A stretch of 64,000 nt of DNA from CAVTQZ01 sp963737015 (GCA_963737015.1 CAVTQZ010000001.1:992001-1056000); one strand, 5' to 3'; numbered from the stretch's first letter, positions 1 through 9,340 are shown. Notes: generated by a model not told the origin, from the letters alone. Numbers and translations: made by a program.

Positions 1-238
1 ATGATCTCCATCGCCGCGAGCCTCGGATCCCAGCCATTGAATCGCCACGGAACACTCCGTCGAGACCCCCGGGGGGGAGAAAAGATCCATCAGCCCCCGA
101 ACGACGGCGTGGTGTTAGGTAGAAGGTCGACTCCGATGCAGCGACCGATGTGCATCTAACTGGTCCCCGTATGAGGTTGATTGCTGTTGTGGCGCAGCGA
201 AGGCCGGCGCTGGATGCCTCCTCTACGCTTCTGGAGCG

Positions 239-803
239 ATGTCCGACGAGTGTCCCGACGAGGGAGTGCCCGAGGAGCCCCGATTGGACGGGCCATCTCC
301 CGATGCCTACGGAAGGGTAACGAACCCCGAGCGCTACCTCGTTCTCCATGAAGCTGCTCGGGCGATGATCGACGGACTTGAGCGAAGCTACGAAATTCGG
401 CGCGTCGAAGGTCTCGACATCGACAAGGACTTGGTCAAGGACATTCGTGCATTGGCGCTGGTCCGGTTGGTACCCGACGTTGAGGATGCTGGAGCCCTTA
501 CCCCTCGCATTCACCAAGTTCCCCGGTGTCTTCGCGAGGTTTGGGCTCTGGCACACAGAGGCCTACCCACGATGCGGTTGCGACGCGTGTGACGAGTCTC
601 CAGATGAGCTGATCGAGATCTTCAAAGAGGGCGTCGATGCCTTGGTTGCGGGCGAATTCACCGAGGCCATCGAAGGTGACTGGCTCGCCTACCACCTTGG
701 CCGGTCATCGGGACGCGCCAGACTGGGTCGTGACGATCGGAGGCGCTTGTATCCTGGGTCGTGGAGATGGGCGGCATGGAGCGTTCGACGACCGGCTCCG
801 TAG
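239..803 (+). pseudogene. DUF6226-like protein, frameshifted
   Basis: Two overlapping reading frames together give one protein resembling the DUF6226 family of actinobacterial proteins of unknown function. The first frame holds the N-terminal part, with a segment reading PERYLVLHEAARAMIDGLE. The second frame, entered near 495-505, carries AFTKFPGVF and the family-like GCDACDE cysteine motif. After about 720 neither frame reads convincingly, so a second lesion is likely. I recognise the family from memory of its motifs, not from a search. No function can be given. It lies left of the phage-like element and may be cargo or flanking DNA. The break could be a sequencing indel. Confidence 0.5.
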
Positions 804-850
804 GGACCTTCGATATCGCTGAGACGAGAGACCTTTGATCCGTCGACAAA

Positions 851-1240
851 GTGAAGGTCGCTCTTCAGGCAATTGATGGCGAGCGGGTTTCAATACCGTT
901 CTTCGCGGTCAACGGAGGCGGCCGCTCCGGAAACGCTCAGGGATCTGGTGGATCAACTTGTCAATCGGACTGTTCTGGTTGGCAGCTGGCAGGTGCACCG
1001 AGCCGCTGGCATCTCGCTGTGCTACCTGCGCGAGGACGACGGCTCCGAAGTGGTCGAAGTGCTGACGCGAGGTGAGATGTCGAGTGTCGGAGAACCGTTC
1101 GACCCCGCTGGTACACAAGCCTACGTGGCTAGCGCGCAGCCCCCTTCGAGGCGAGGTGCTGCTCAGAGCGGCTTAGTCGGACCGTCTCAACACCGATTCG
1201 CCCAAGGGCTCGGGTTACGCGGCACGACCTATCATCGCCG
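851..1240 (+). CDS. uncharacterised protein, probably frameshifted
   Basis: A GTG-started frame at 851 reads naturally for about 25 residues. The neighbouring frame then takes over near 920 and reads through DQLVNRTVLVGSWQVHRA and a patch ending VVEVLTRGEMSSVGEPF before becoming low-quality after about 1110. The composition suggests a small soluble protein split by an indel. I do not recognise the family. There is no clear ribosome binding site and no informative neighbour. Confidence 0.25.
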
Positions 1241-1243
1241 CCC

Positions 1244-1402
1244 ATGCAGACCGATGAAAACGGCAGGGCGTTGATGGATGTGGAACGCGTTGCGTGGCTG
1301 GAAGTGGTGGCGTTGGCTGCGCGGCGCGTTCTCGACAAGCCCGGAGACGTCAGGGCTCTCACGGACCTAACGGAACTTTCGGTCCTCTGTGGTGGGCTGT
1401 GA
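1244..1402 (+). CDS. small hypothetical protein (52 aa)
   Basis: An ATG at 1244 opens a 52-residue frame ending at a TGA. Its composition is acidic and helical, including the segment VERVAWLEVVALAARRVLD, and it looks more protein-like than the overlapping frames. No ribosome binding site is evident. It is not recognised and could be the tail of a decayed gene. Confidence 0.25.
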   Translation: MQTDENGRALMDVERVAWLEVVALAARRVLDKPGDVRALTDLTELSVLCGGL

Positions 1403-1479
1403 GCCTCCGAAACGGGGTGGGTGGTATCAGGGTGCCGAGCAGCGACCTGGGGCTTTCCGCCGTGGGGTCGCCAGGCCGA

Positions 1480-1731
1480 TTACAACAGCGGCTCGAAGAC
1501 GTGGACCGTGCCGTCCGGGTAGAAGATCTCCCGCAAGCCGTCGCGACGGTCGTGGACGGTCGTGCGGGTAGCGCAGTGGACGCGGTAGCGGTAGGGCTTC
1601 TCTTGTGCGAGCCGGAAGGCACGTGCTTCGGGATCTCGCTGCATCTCGCGGCGGTCGAAGTCACCGGGGGATGGGTCGTCGAGGTTGGCTGTCAACCGCT
1701 CGAACTCCTCGTCGTAGTCGGCGCTGTCCAT
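1480..1731 (-). CDS. small element protein downstream of the capsid gene (83 aa)
   Basis: The ATG at 1731 is preceded by AGGAGG about five bases upstream, which fixes the start even though the frame stays open further up into the capsid gene. The 83-residue product begins MDSADYDEEFERL, is acidic at the N-terminus, and has a basic, arginine-rich middle and a C-terminal stretch ending FYPDGTVHVFEPLL. I do not recognise it. Its position as the last gene of the leftward operon, after the capsid gene, suggests an accessory structural or regulatory role, but that is inference. Confidence 0.5.
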   Translation of the reverse strand: MDSADYDEEFERLTANLDDPSPGDFDRREMQRDPEARAFRLAQEKPYRYRVHCATRTTVHDRRDGLREIFYPDGTVHVFEPLL

Positions 1732-1865
1732 CGCAGCCTCCTGTCTAGGTGTGTCGCTTAGGGACGGGCCGGGGGCCCGGTAAGTGGACCCGAGACGCCC
1801 ACGAGGAAAGGACCCGAACCCCCGGCTCGATCTTCTGAAAGCGCGACGCCGCGGCGCGTTTTCGA

Positions 1866-3573
1866 TCATTCGTGGTACCCGACTCGTCGCCACCGTCCCG
1901 GCGCTCGCACCGTTCGGGAGGACGACGCTCTGCACCTGGTAGACCTCGATGCCGCGTGCAGCTACGGATTCGAAAGGCTCGACGAAGACCTCATAATCGT
2001 TCGTGGCGTCAAGCACGCTGTCGCGCACGACTCCGAGGTCGAGACGCCCGCCGTCGAGGAACTGGAAACTGCCTTCGACGTAGAGCAGCCAAGCCAGCAT
2101 GAACGAGCCGTCGCTCGACTGTCCCGGCCATTGGGGCTCGGGTGCCGACGAACCCATGAGCCCGAAGAACTGATTTGTGATCGCCGAGCCACCGACGCCG
2201 TAAGTGCCAGCCTTCAGCCCGTCGAGAGTCCAGATGACGTTGATGCCGCGAGCCGAGAACCAGTCGTCGATCTGATCGTCGGAGATGCCGAGCACGTCGC
2301 GGCCGTTCGTGTTGTCGTGGGCCAGCTCGCGGGCAAGATCCGCACGGATCACGTCGCTGTGCCCAGTCGGGGAACACCGCCGTGAACGAAGCCGTCCGGG
2401 GGATGCGGTGCGAGTACCGATATTGAGCTACGAGAAGGTCGACGGAGGCGAGAAGGTCACGAGTTGCCCCGAGGAACTGCTCGGGCCGCACCTGCTTGCT
2501 CGCCTGATACATGAGCGTCAGGAGCTCGAGCTCGGCTTCGCGGCTCGCCGTCGACAACGCCACCTCGGTGTTGGCCGCGATCTGCTCGGGGGCGAAGCGG
2601 CTCTGCATGTTGCCGAACTCGACCCGAGTCGGAACCGCGTTGACGTAGACAAGCTCCTCGACGCCGCACGCGACTTGCCAGACGGGCTTGATCGCCCCGG
2701 CAGGGTTGGCGTCGGTCGCCTCGGTCCACACTCGTGTCGCGGTCCCAGCACCGGCAGCGGTGCCTTGGAGGTCAACGACGCCGATGTCCGGCGGAGTAAC
2801 GAAGCGAATCCCACCTCGCGTTGCCTGGAAGGCCGGAAGACCATCTCGCAAAGGTCTGTCGCTGCTGGCCCAAACTGGGACCGAGTAGTCGACGTTCACA
2901 GGGAGACAGATGCCGCCCGACGCCACGAGTGCGCCTGAGCTTCGATCGACGCGGGCGGCGCCAAGTCCGCAAACCTCGTCGAGCTTCCGAGTGTTCTCGC
3001 TCACGCTGTCGCCGAGTTGGCGCTCGGGCGGGTACTCCCACGCAGCGTGGGCAACGAGATGCTTGCGCCCGAACTGCTCGGGATCGCGGGCGGTCCGCGT
3101 CAGAACGTCGCTCATCACGTCGGCCAGCTCATCGGCAGAAGTGAGCACCTGCCCCGCGCGACGGTCCGGCCCGACGCGGACGCCGTGACCACCGGCGACG
3201 AGGCGCCTTGCGGCCGCTTCCCATGTGTCGGCGAAGGCGTTGCTCGACGCTGATTGGCGGCCATCCTCTGGACCATCGTCCCGGTGCTCCCGCGTGGACC
3301 CGCCGATGCGGAAAGAGCCGCCATCTTCGAGACGGCGCTGTCGCGTCGCTCGGCCGCCTGCCCACTCTCTTCGATACGGCGCCTGTCCTCGGTCAAGAAC
3401 TTGGTCTGCGCCCCGACGAGCTGGTCCATGACGGTGATTTGGCCGGGTGTCGGTTCGTCGAGCGCGGCCAGCCTTTCGAACTCGCTGTTCGCCGCCTCGA
3501 TGTGCGTGGCGAGCTGTTCATCGTTGAGCCCGCGGACTTGCTCACTGTGGCTCAAAAGGTCGTTCAGGGTCAC
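1866..3573 (-). pseudogene. HK97-fold-type phage major capsid protein, frameshifted
   Basis: Three frames in succession make one capsid protein of roughly 570 residues. The N-terminal part (3573 to about 3160) starts MTLNDLLSHSEQVRGL and is a charged, helical delta/scaffold-like domain. The second frame (about 3150 to 2390) carries the capsid core, including TRGGIRFVTPPDIGVV and YVNAVPTRVEFGNMQSRF. The third (from about 2352) has DDWFSARGINVIWTLDG and ends near ATSRVP. The GTG start at 3573 has AAGGAGA just upstream. The stop near 1866 requires one more shift; otherwise the frame runs on in phase to 1480. Family: actinophage-type major capsid proteins with an N-terminal scaffold domain. Breaks lie near 3160 and 2360. 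Confidence 0.7.
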
Positions 3574-3665
3574 GGCGTCTCCTTCGTGCGCGCTAATGCG
3601 TTCGGTCGACCCGGCCGCTACGGGCTCGTGTCTCGGGCGCAGCTACGCCGCGTTGCCTCTCGCGA

Positions 3666-3693
3666 ATTGTGAACGAACCTCCACGCGACTCAA
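3666..3693 (-). promoter_or_regulatory. candidate promoter of the capsid gene
   Basis: On the minus strand TTGAGT (3688-3693) is separated by 16 bases from CACAAT (3666-3671). This is a fair match to a sigma-70-type -35/-10 pair, about 90 bases before the capsid start. It sits in the only sizeable gap of the leftward operon (3574-3731), which fits independent capsid expression. It is a pattern match only. Confidence 0.3.
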
Positions 3694-3731
3694 CGGGCCG
3701 CTGGCACTTTCTTTTTGATGCCGCGGCACAC

Positions 3732-4098
3732 TTAGACACGCAGCAGCCGTCCATCTTTGATCGGCTGGCCGCAGGTCGGACACAGCGGCGGGAAGACTTC
3801 GACCTCCCGAGCGGGACGGGGACGGAAGTTTTTGAGGTCGTCGAAGGCACGCTGCCAGGCGGCCCGCGCTCTCTAGCGTTGCCGCTCCGCTTCGAGTTGA
3901 TCGGGGAGCCATAGCGTCCGCTCTCCGGCGCCGGTGACGATCACCACGAGGCCCCGCTCGACCAAGGACGCGACGACGTGCGCGCACGACGCGGTGTCAG
4001 GCCGAGCACCGCACCCAGGACGGGAACACGAACACCCCGCCACTCGCTTCGATCAGATCGAGCGCACGTCGCTGAGTAGCACCGAGGCCCTGACTCAC
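3732..4098 (-). pseudogene. putative HTH/small DNA-binding protein with C-terminal Cys motif, disrupted
   Basis: The GTG at 4098 overlaps the WhiB stop (GTGA), so the gene is coupled to whiB. Pieced across frames, it begins with a SQGLGATQRRALDLIEAS helix, continues with a segment resembling a winged-helix recognition region (VVASLVERGLVVIVTGAGER), and ends with PPLCPTCGQPIKDGRLLRV. I count two frameshifts (near 4030 and 3980) and an in-frame TAG at 3873-3875. The helix-turn-strand pattern followed by a CxxC motif suggests a small DNA-binding protein. The family is not recognised with certainty. Confidence 0.45.
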
Positions 4099-4359
4099 TT
4101 CGACCCGTTCCTGATCCGGCGAAGGCGCTTTCGCTCAAACTCGGAGAGGCCCCCCCAAACGCCATGCTTGATCGAATTCGCCAGGGCGTAATCGAGGCAC
4201 TCGCGGCGCACTGGACACGCCCGGCACACGCTTCGCCTCCTGGGTGGAAACTCCACGCTCGGGAAAGAACAACGAAGCGTCGGCGCCGATGCATGCGGCC
4301 TGCGCCTGCCATCCGACACGGCCCTGGATGATCTCGCCGGGACGCCGAGTCATCGCCAC
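4095..4359 (-). pseudogene. whiB: WhiB-family iron-sulfur regulator, one frameshift
   Basis: The first frame (from ATG at 4359) gives GWQAQAACIGADASLFFPERG. The second gives VCRACPVRRECLDYALA and then HGVWGGLSEFERKRLRR. Joined near 4235 they form a canonical Wbl protein of about 87 residues. It has four cysteines (one in AAC, two in CRAC, one in ECL) for a 4Fe-4S cluster, the GVWGG turn, and a basic C-terminal tail that binds DNA. Wbl proteins act with the principal sigma factor. Phage-borne WhiB proteins are known from mycobacteriophage TM4, so a regulatory role on the element or against the host is plausible. It lies between the large terminase and an HTH-like gene. Confidence 0.8.
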
Positions 4360-4383
4360 CCACCTGTCGAGCCGGCGGTTGGT

Positions 4384-5856
4384 AGTGCCGCTTTGGAACG
4401 AGGAACTTGCCGACGTGCACCATCGGTCCGCGGGTACTTGCGCGGCTCTCCTTCTGCGACACGGAGAGGTGCAGGTTCCGGGGGAGCAAGATCGCGACGG
4501 CGGAGGAGGCTTGCCCGCGGGGCCTCACCTTCCGCCACGAGCAGCCTCGCTCCACCCGTCGCACGCTCGACGAGCGGGTCGCGGCCATGCCGAGCGCGAC
4601 GGCGTGGTCGTCGTGGCGTCCTGGATCGTGTTCGACGAGGACCAAGCCGGGGATGGTCTCTTTGAGCCGGACGTTCGCAAGCTCGTCGATCAGCTCCGGG
4701 TCGTCGTAGAGGTCGAGGAGCCCGTCCCGGAGCAGGGTGTAGAGCACGGTCGCAATCGCCCCGTAACGCTGCGGGCTGTAGGACCACTCCTCGACCGAGA
4801 TGCCGTGGCGCCGCAACCTTTGAGCGAGCCCGATGGCCTGCCAGGGGTCTAGGCGGACCTTGGGCCGTCCATAGCTACGCCACGCTTCGACGAGCGCGGC
4901 CTCGACTTCGGCGAGCTTCACCTCATCGGCGAGTGAGCCTTCGAACACGATCATGCGGTCGAGCACGACCCGGCGCGCACGGGGTTGGTCGGCACTCGAC
5001 TCGGCGTGGCACACAGCGATCGCCGTCCTGTCGTGACGCAATCCGAGGTCGGCGCCGATCCGATACGTGGTGCCTCGCCGGTAGTCGGACGGTCCGGGGA
5101 GTCTGACGGCGGCCGTCAAGCCCTCGACACTCACGAGACGATCTTCGGAAGCAGTCCAGACGTTCAGGTGGAGGCGAGCGAACTGCGAATCGGTGAGTAG
5201 TGCCCGTTGTTCGTCGAGCGCCACCTTGGAAAGCCACGGGACGGGACCGGGAACTTCGTTCAGGCGCCATGCCTTCGAGGTGCGGGCGTGCTCTCGCACC
5301 TTGTAGGACCAGTGAGCGGGGTGCCCGCCGACGCGAGCACCACGAGGCGAGCGTTCTTCACTTTCGGGATGGCGCTGACGATGCTCACCCACACGCCTCT
5401 CTGCGGCGCGGGCCAAACGGTGATCTCGTCCACGATGAACAGGTGGGCTCGAAGTCCGTAGGAACTTGCTTCGTCGGCCGACACGACCTCCAGGCGGGCT
5501 CCGCTCGGGGTCGTGGCCGTCCAACGCTCCACCTTGATCGCACCGGCTAGGCCCGGGGTGCGAGCGACCAGCCCGCCGAGCGCGTCAACGAGCAGGCGAG
5601 CTTGATCCCTGTCGGCAGCGAGTGCATATGCCCGGCTGTTCGGTGGCAGCTCCTCGACGAGCAACGCGGAGGCGACGGCTGCGAGGTCCGTCGTCTTGCT
5701 GCCACCACGTGGACGGGTGAGGAAGTGCAGACGCGGCCCACGCCTGGGCGGGTCGAGGATCGCCTTCGCGTCGTCGAGCTGCCAGCGCGTCGCAGCGGCG
5801 AGCCACGTGCGACCATCTTCGAGCCGTAACGAAGCGAGCAGATCGAGCGCGCTCAT
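4384..5856 (-). pseudogene. terL: phage terminase large subunit, one frameshift
   Basis: The N-terminal frame (ATG at 5856) has a Walker A-like segment TRPRGGSKTTDLAAVA at about residues 47-62 and a Walker B-like FIVDEIT at about 140. The second frame, entered near 5330, has LHLNVWTASEDR, then a nuclease-type GADLGLRHDRTAIAV and a C-terminal acidic motif around EHDPGRHDDHAVAL. This is the ATPase-plus-nuclease arrangement of the motor that cuts and packages concatemeric phage DNA. The start overlaps the stop of the upstream gene (ATGA). The 3' end is unclear because the frame stays open through the WhiB gene; it probably stops between 4380 and 4500. Confidence 0.75.
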
Positions 5857-6163
5857 GCTTGTGCAGCCGTTTCGGGCGCCATCCGGCGTCGGTCGTGGGT
5901 TGCTCGGCTTCTAGGGGCCTTTGCGACCCCGTGCGGTACCGCCACGATCTCGTCTGGTGTGAAGCAGAACGTGCCTCCGTCGTCCAACTTGACCACCAGC
6001 TCACCGACGACGACGAGACGCCCGCTCTCACTGATCGTGTCGACGACCGAAACGACCGTGCCGACGCGACGGCGAAGCGGTGCCAGGTGCCTCGTGGTGG
6101 TGCGGTGCGTTCGCAGCGCACTTGCTGGCCGACTCGCCACCAGCGGGACGGGTACGGCGTCAC
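5853..6163 (-). pseudogene. hypothetical element protein, one frameshift
   Basis: A GTG at 6163 overlaps the previous stop (GTGA) and opens TPYPSRWWRVGQQVRCERT. After a shift near 6075 the product continues VVSVVDTISESGRLVVVGEL, then KLDDGGTFCFTPDEIVAVP, ending in a basic tail. It is about 103 residues, mostly beta-strand-like. It is not recognised. Its place between the two terminase genes and the tight coupling on both sides suggest a packaging accessory, but that is inference. Confidence 0.5.
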
Positions 6164-6611
6164 GACTCCGCCTCCAACTCGGCCTGCCGGGCTTCCACGA
6201 GCTTGCGGCCTTCGGCCCTGAGAGCTTCGAGAGCGGCGTCGGAGCCAGCCACCCGGACTCGCTCGGCCCTACGGCGCCAGAGCTGCGACCGCTGCTCGTT
6301 CGCCAACCGCCGCGAGACGGATCGCGTACTCGGCGGCGGGTCGAGGCTTGCCCGACTCGTCGAGCTGCCCGTGCTCGTCGAGGTAGGCGTGCGCCAACCG
6401 CAGCTTCGCCTCGGTCACTGAGATCGCCACCACGTCGAGCGTGTCGGCCACGGTCACGTCGTCGAGCTGGTCGAGCATGGCCGCCTCGACCTTTGCTGCG
6501 ATCGGGAGGAACCGGCGTTCGGAGTGCGCGCCGTGACGCTCGGCTGCAGTGTTGCCGTCCTCGAACGGCGGCCACGAGTAGCCACGAGCGGGCTCAGTGA
6601 CGGTGCGTCAC
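6160..6611 (-). pseudogene. putative small terminase subunit, frameshifted
   Basis: The GTG at 6611 follows a GGGAGG ribosome binding site. The first codons (VTHRH) are joined after one indel near 6595 to EPARGYSWPPFEDGNTAAERHG, then LDQLDDVTVADTLDVVAISV, and, after a second shift near 6290, to EARQAELEAES before TGA. The total is about 150 residues, largely helical. The opening phrase PFEDGNTAAERHGA is typical of small actinophage proteins that precede the large terminase. Assignment as terminase small subunit rests on that position and on the helical composition. Confidence 0.5.
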
Positions 6612-6776
6612 CTCCCGCGACGGTGTACCGCCGTTCACTCGGACTACCGACACACACCCGGTACACGCGCGCCGCTGCTCCGTGCGGAGCGCAGCCGAGC
6701 TTCGACGCGGCGCGCATCGTCTCTCTCGACCTTGGATCGCTTGCTCGTGGGAGGCCGAGGCCGCGAGCCCGCTCAC
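6594..6776 (-). CDS. short possible coding region between primase and small terminase
   Basis: The GTG at 6776 overlaps the stop of the helicase-primase (GTGA), the same junction seen throughout this operon. That is the main reason to list it. The 60-residue product is arginine- and alanine-rich with two cysteines (ACTGC) and ends inside the start of the next gene. The composition is not convincing. It may be a frameshifted remnant. Confidence 0.3.
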   Translation of the reverse strand: MSGLAASASHEQAIQGRERRCAPRRSSAALRTEQRRACTGCVSVVRVNGGTPSREVTHRH

Positions 6777-8292
6777 AGCTCCCCCGAGAACATTCGAGCG
6801 AGGTCGTCGTCGTTTAGGTCAGGGCCTTCTACCTGGGGATGTGAGCACTCAATAGCACTCATCCGTAAAGTCCCCGTGGAAGTTGAATTGGGAAAAGTAC
6901 GGGAGGAGTGCTCCGAGTCCTCACTTCGGAGGCTCACGCCGATCGCCAAGCGGTTGTTTCCGGCCTTTCGCACCTCGACTCCACGGGCTTGCAGAGCGGG
7001 AACGAAGTCCTGTCGGCGGCCGGGCGCTTCGGCCGACTCACTGCACCACTCACGCCAGGCGTCGAATAGGTCGCCGACCTTCGTTCGGGCCTTGTCGACA
7101 CGCTCGGTGAACTCGTCGAGCCATGCGCCGAGCACGTCCTGGCTCGCCCGGTACTCGTGCGTCGCGCCGTTCACGGCCTCGGCCTCACCGATACCGGACC
7201 GGCTCCACTCGACGGCGCCTTCAACGAGCCAAGCGACGATCGCCGGCGTGTGCTCCTCGACGAGTCGTTGTCTCAGGTTCGGGTCCTGGCGGTCGGTCGG
7301 GATCGTCACGGAGAACGGCACGACCCGCAGACGGCGCCATATCGCGTTGTCGACTCCGCTCACCCTCGGCCGGTGGTTCGTGACGAGCAAGAGCTTGTGG
7401 GTCGGCCGGAAGTTGAATCGGCGGCCGTACAGCTCACGGGCCGAGATCGTGTCTCCGCCCGAAAGCATCTTGACGACACCCTCTGCGAGTACGGCGTGCT
7501 CCTCCAGCTCGGTGCTGACCACGAGTCGGCGACCTCTGAGTACCGCCAGACGTTCGGGGTGCGGCTCGTGGCTCCTCACGACGACCAGACCCTCGGGCGC
7601 GGCTGATGGCGTGCTCTCCGAGTAGGTCCTGGACGATGCCGAGCAGTGTCGACTTGCCGTTCGCTCCGCTGCCGGTGAGCACCGGGACGACGTGCTCGGC
7701 GACGGCGCCCGTCAGGCAGTAGCCCAAGAGCCGTTGCACGTAGCCCACTAGCTCGGAGTCGCCTTGGAAGATCTCGTCGAGGAACGCGTATCCAAGACTC
7801 GCTGTAGGCGTCGGGGTCGTAGTCGACGGCGATGCCGCGTGTGAGGAGGTCGGAAGGCTCCGAGGTGCGCAGCTCGCCTGTCGAGAGGTCAACGGTGCCG
7901 TTCTGACACGCGAGCAACATCGGATGCACGTCGAGCTGGTCGACGGCGACGACGATCTCTCGGTCGGTCCCGGCGATCTGCAACAAGGCGTCACGTCGTC
8001 CGGCCTTTGCCGATGCCTGATAGTGGGCCGAGCGTTGTTTGAACTCGTTTGGGTCCCTGGCTTCGGCCACCCACTTGCGAAGGTTGTCGACGGTGGTGCG
8101 AGCCATCGCTTGGACGCGCTCGAGACGGTCCTCCTCCCACCAACCGCCGTTCCAGAGGTACCAGCGGCCAAGCTCGGGCGACCTGCGCAACCCCGCGCCG
8201 TGCTCGTCGAGGAACCGCAGCGCGTTGAGGTGGTCCCCGGCTACGTCGGGAACGCCCGCATGGCCCGGCAGCGGAGTGACCGCCTGGCTCAC
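6773..8292 (-). pseudogene. D5/P4-type phage helicase-primase, frameshifted
   Basis: The GTG at 8292 overlaps the previous stop. The N-terminal frame carries a D5_N-like region with LGRWYLWNGGWWEEDRLERV and HPMLLACQNGTVDLSTGEL. The middle frame holds the Walker A motif GSGANGKSTLLG, after GYCLTGAVAEHVVPVL. The C-terminal frame has ELEEHAVLAEGVVKMLSGGD, RFNFRPTHKLLLVTNHRP and WRRLRVVPF, the signature of superfamily 3 helicases with a D5 or P4 primase C-terminus. The intact length would be about 500 residues. Breaks lie near 7800 and 7600. It would unwind and prime replication of the excised element. No separate prim-pol domain is visible in it. Confidence 0.75.
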
Positions 8293-8813
8293 GGCCCGGT
8301 GGCGACCGACCACGCGTCGGTCAACGAGAGCACGGCGTCGGCGACGGACGGATCGTCGAGCACCTGTAACTCGATCTCGCGGAGTAGCCGAAGCGCCCGG
8401 CGCCGCTTGGCTGCGAGCGACACCTCGTCGGCCATCCGCCCCACACACTTCGCGGACGGGTTGCACGGCAGGGCGGCGACAAGGTTCGCCAGTTGGATCG
8501 CGGACTCGTCGATCGCGCCGCCCACTGTGGCGACGCGTCTCAATGTCTCGCCGAAGATCAACTGCTCGCCGACGTTGATCCTGGGGCCGAACACGGTGCC
8601 GTCGTCGTAAGCGGACAGGTCGGCCTCGACGTGCTCGGGTAGAGCCAGAGCGACCTCGACACCTCTGCGACAGCGACCCCCGTAGATCGTTTCCGTGTCC
8701 ACGAACGCTTCGACGACGCGGGCCTCTTGATAGGAGGCGATCGACGCTCCGAGCAGATCGGCCTCGGCGTCTTGCGTGTGCCAGCGACGAGCCTCGTCGA
8801 GGATGAGGTTCAC
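8289..8813 (-). CDS. hypothetical replication-module protein (about 174 aa)
   Basis: The GTG at 8813, overlapping the upstream stop (GTGA) and preceded by GGGGAGAG, opens an intact frame starting NLILDEARRWHTQDAEADLL. Other visible segments are VEVALALPEHVEADLSAYDD and AIQLANLVAALPCNPSAKCV, and it ends DAWSVATGP. It is acidic and mainly helical with two cysteines near the middle. I do not recognise the family. It is one of the few undamaged genes of the element, and its place directly before the helicase-primase suggests a replication function. Confidence 0.55.
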   Translation of the reverse strand: MNLILDEARRWHTQDAEADLLGASIASYQEARVVEAFVDTETIYGGRCRRGVEVALALPEHVEADLSAYDDGTVFGPRINVGEQLIFGETLRRVATVGGAIDESAIQLANLVAALPCNPSAKCVGRMADEVSLAAKRRRALRLLREIELQVLDDPSVADAVLSLTDAWSVATGP

Positions 8814-8973
8814 CCTCTCCCCCGTTCGGCAAGGGCACTCCGCCAATCCGTGCCGAACCGCTCCTCCGCTCCGGCGACGAGAACGTCGAGCAGCGTCCGC
8901 CATGCGGGCTGCTCCAACCGTGGCGGTCCCTCCGGTAGGTGGACTCGACCGTGGGCTCGGGCTTCGAGGTCAC
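8810..8973 (-). pseudogene. short hypothetical element protein, one frameshift
   Basis: The GTG at 8973 overlaps the stop of the HTH gene (GTGA). The product starts TSKPE and, after a shift near 8955, reads through VHLPEGPPRLEQ and AWRTLLDVLVAGAEERFGTD before TGA. It is about 54 residues, helical. It is not recognised. Confidence 0.4.
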
Positions 8974-9138
8974 GCTTGCTCGGCCCTCAACTGTTCCAAC
9001 AGGTCCACGTAAGCGATCAGGACGGCGCCACGCGGAGTCCGCGCCCCAGCCCCACCGCGCCACCGACTCCCGGTGCACGCCGAGGATCTCGGCAATGTCG
9101 GCCTGGGTTATCCGAGTCGAGGCGGATCGCCGGCGCAT
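8970..9138 (-). pseudogene. small HTH DNA-binding protein (excisionase/MerR-like), one frameshift
   Basis: From ATG at 9138 the product reads RRRSASTRITQADIAEILG then VHRESVARW, a clear helix-turn-helix in which A-D-I-A-E-I-L-G-V is helix two and the turn. After a shift near 9045, inside closely spaced G4 runs, it ends AYVDLLEQLRAEQA. As the first gene of the leftward operon, next to the control region, it could be an excisionase or operon activator. The start is uncertain: an upstream ATG near 9199 opens a different frame. Confidence 0.5.
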
Positions 9139-9238
9139 GGCTGGCACGGGGAGGCGTCGCGTGCCGCCCGCTTCGCCAATATCGGCGATGGCAGCATCCT
9201 GACCACGAGCAGAAGCGACAAAAACAACATGGACGTTA

Positions 9239-9340
9239 TTTGGCCACACTGTTGGTACTTCGGGGAATGGGCGCGGGACATATCCGTCAAGTTTGTCGAT
9301 TACGCCAAACGATTGACGGTTGGTCACACTGCCGGTACGT
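9239..9340. repeat. pair of near-identical 19-21 bp direct repeats in the divergent control region
   Basis: The sequence ttggccacactgttggtac at about 9240-9258 recurs as ttggtcacactgccggtac at about 9321-9339, with 16 of 19 bases matching. The spacing is about 81 bases, close to eight helical turns. Both lie in the gap between the leftward replication operon and the rightward recombinase genes. They are candidate operators for an element repressor, or replication/iteron sites. Confidence 0.45.

Noticed and set aside
1..238. Short open frame from base 1 to about 159
   Set aside because: No ribosome binding site, no family resemblance and basic random composition. I see nothing else in this stretch.
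1294..2938. Plus-strand frames across the capsid gene
   Set aside because: The minus strand carries recognisable capsid sequence in three consecutive frames; plus-strand products show no motifs.
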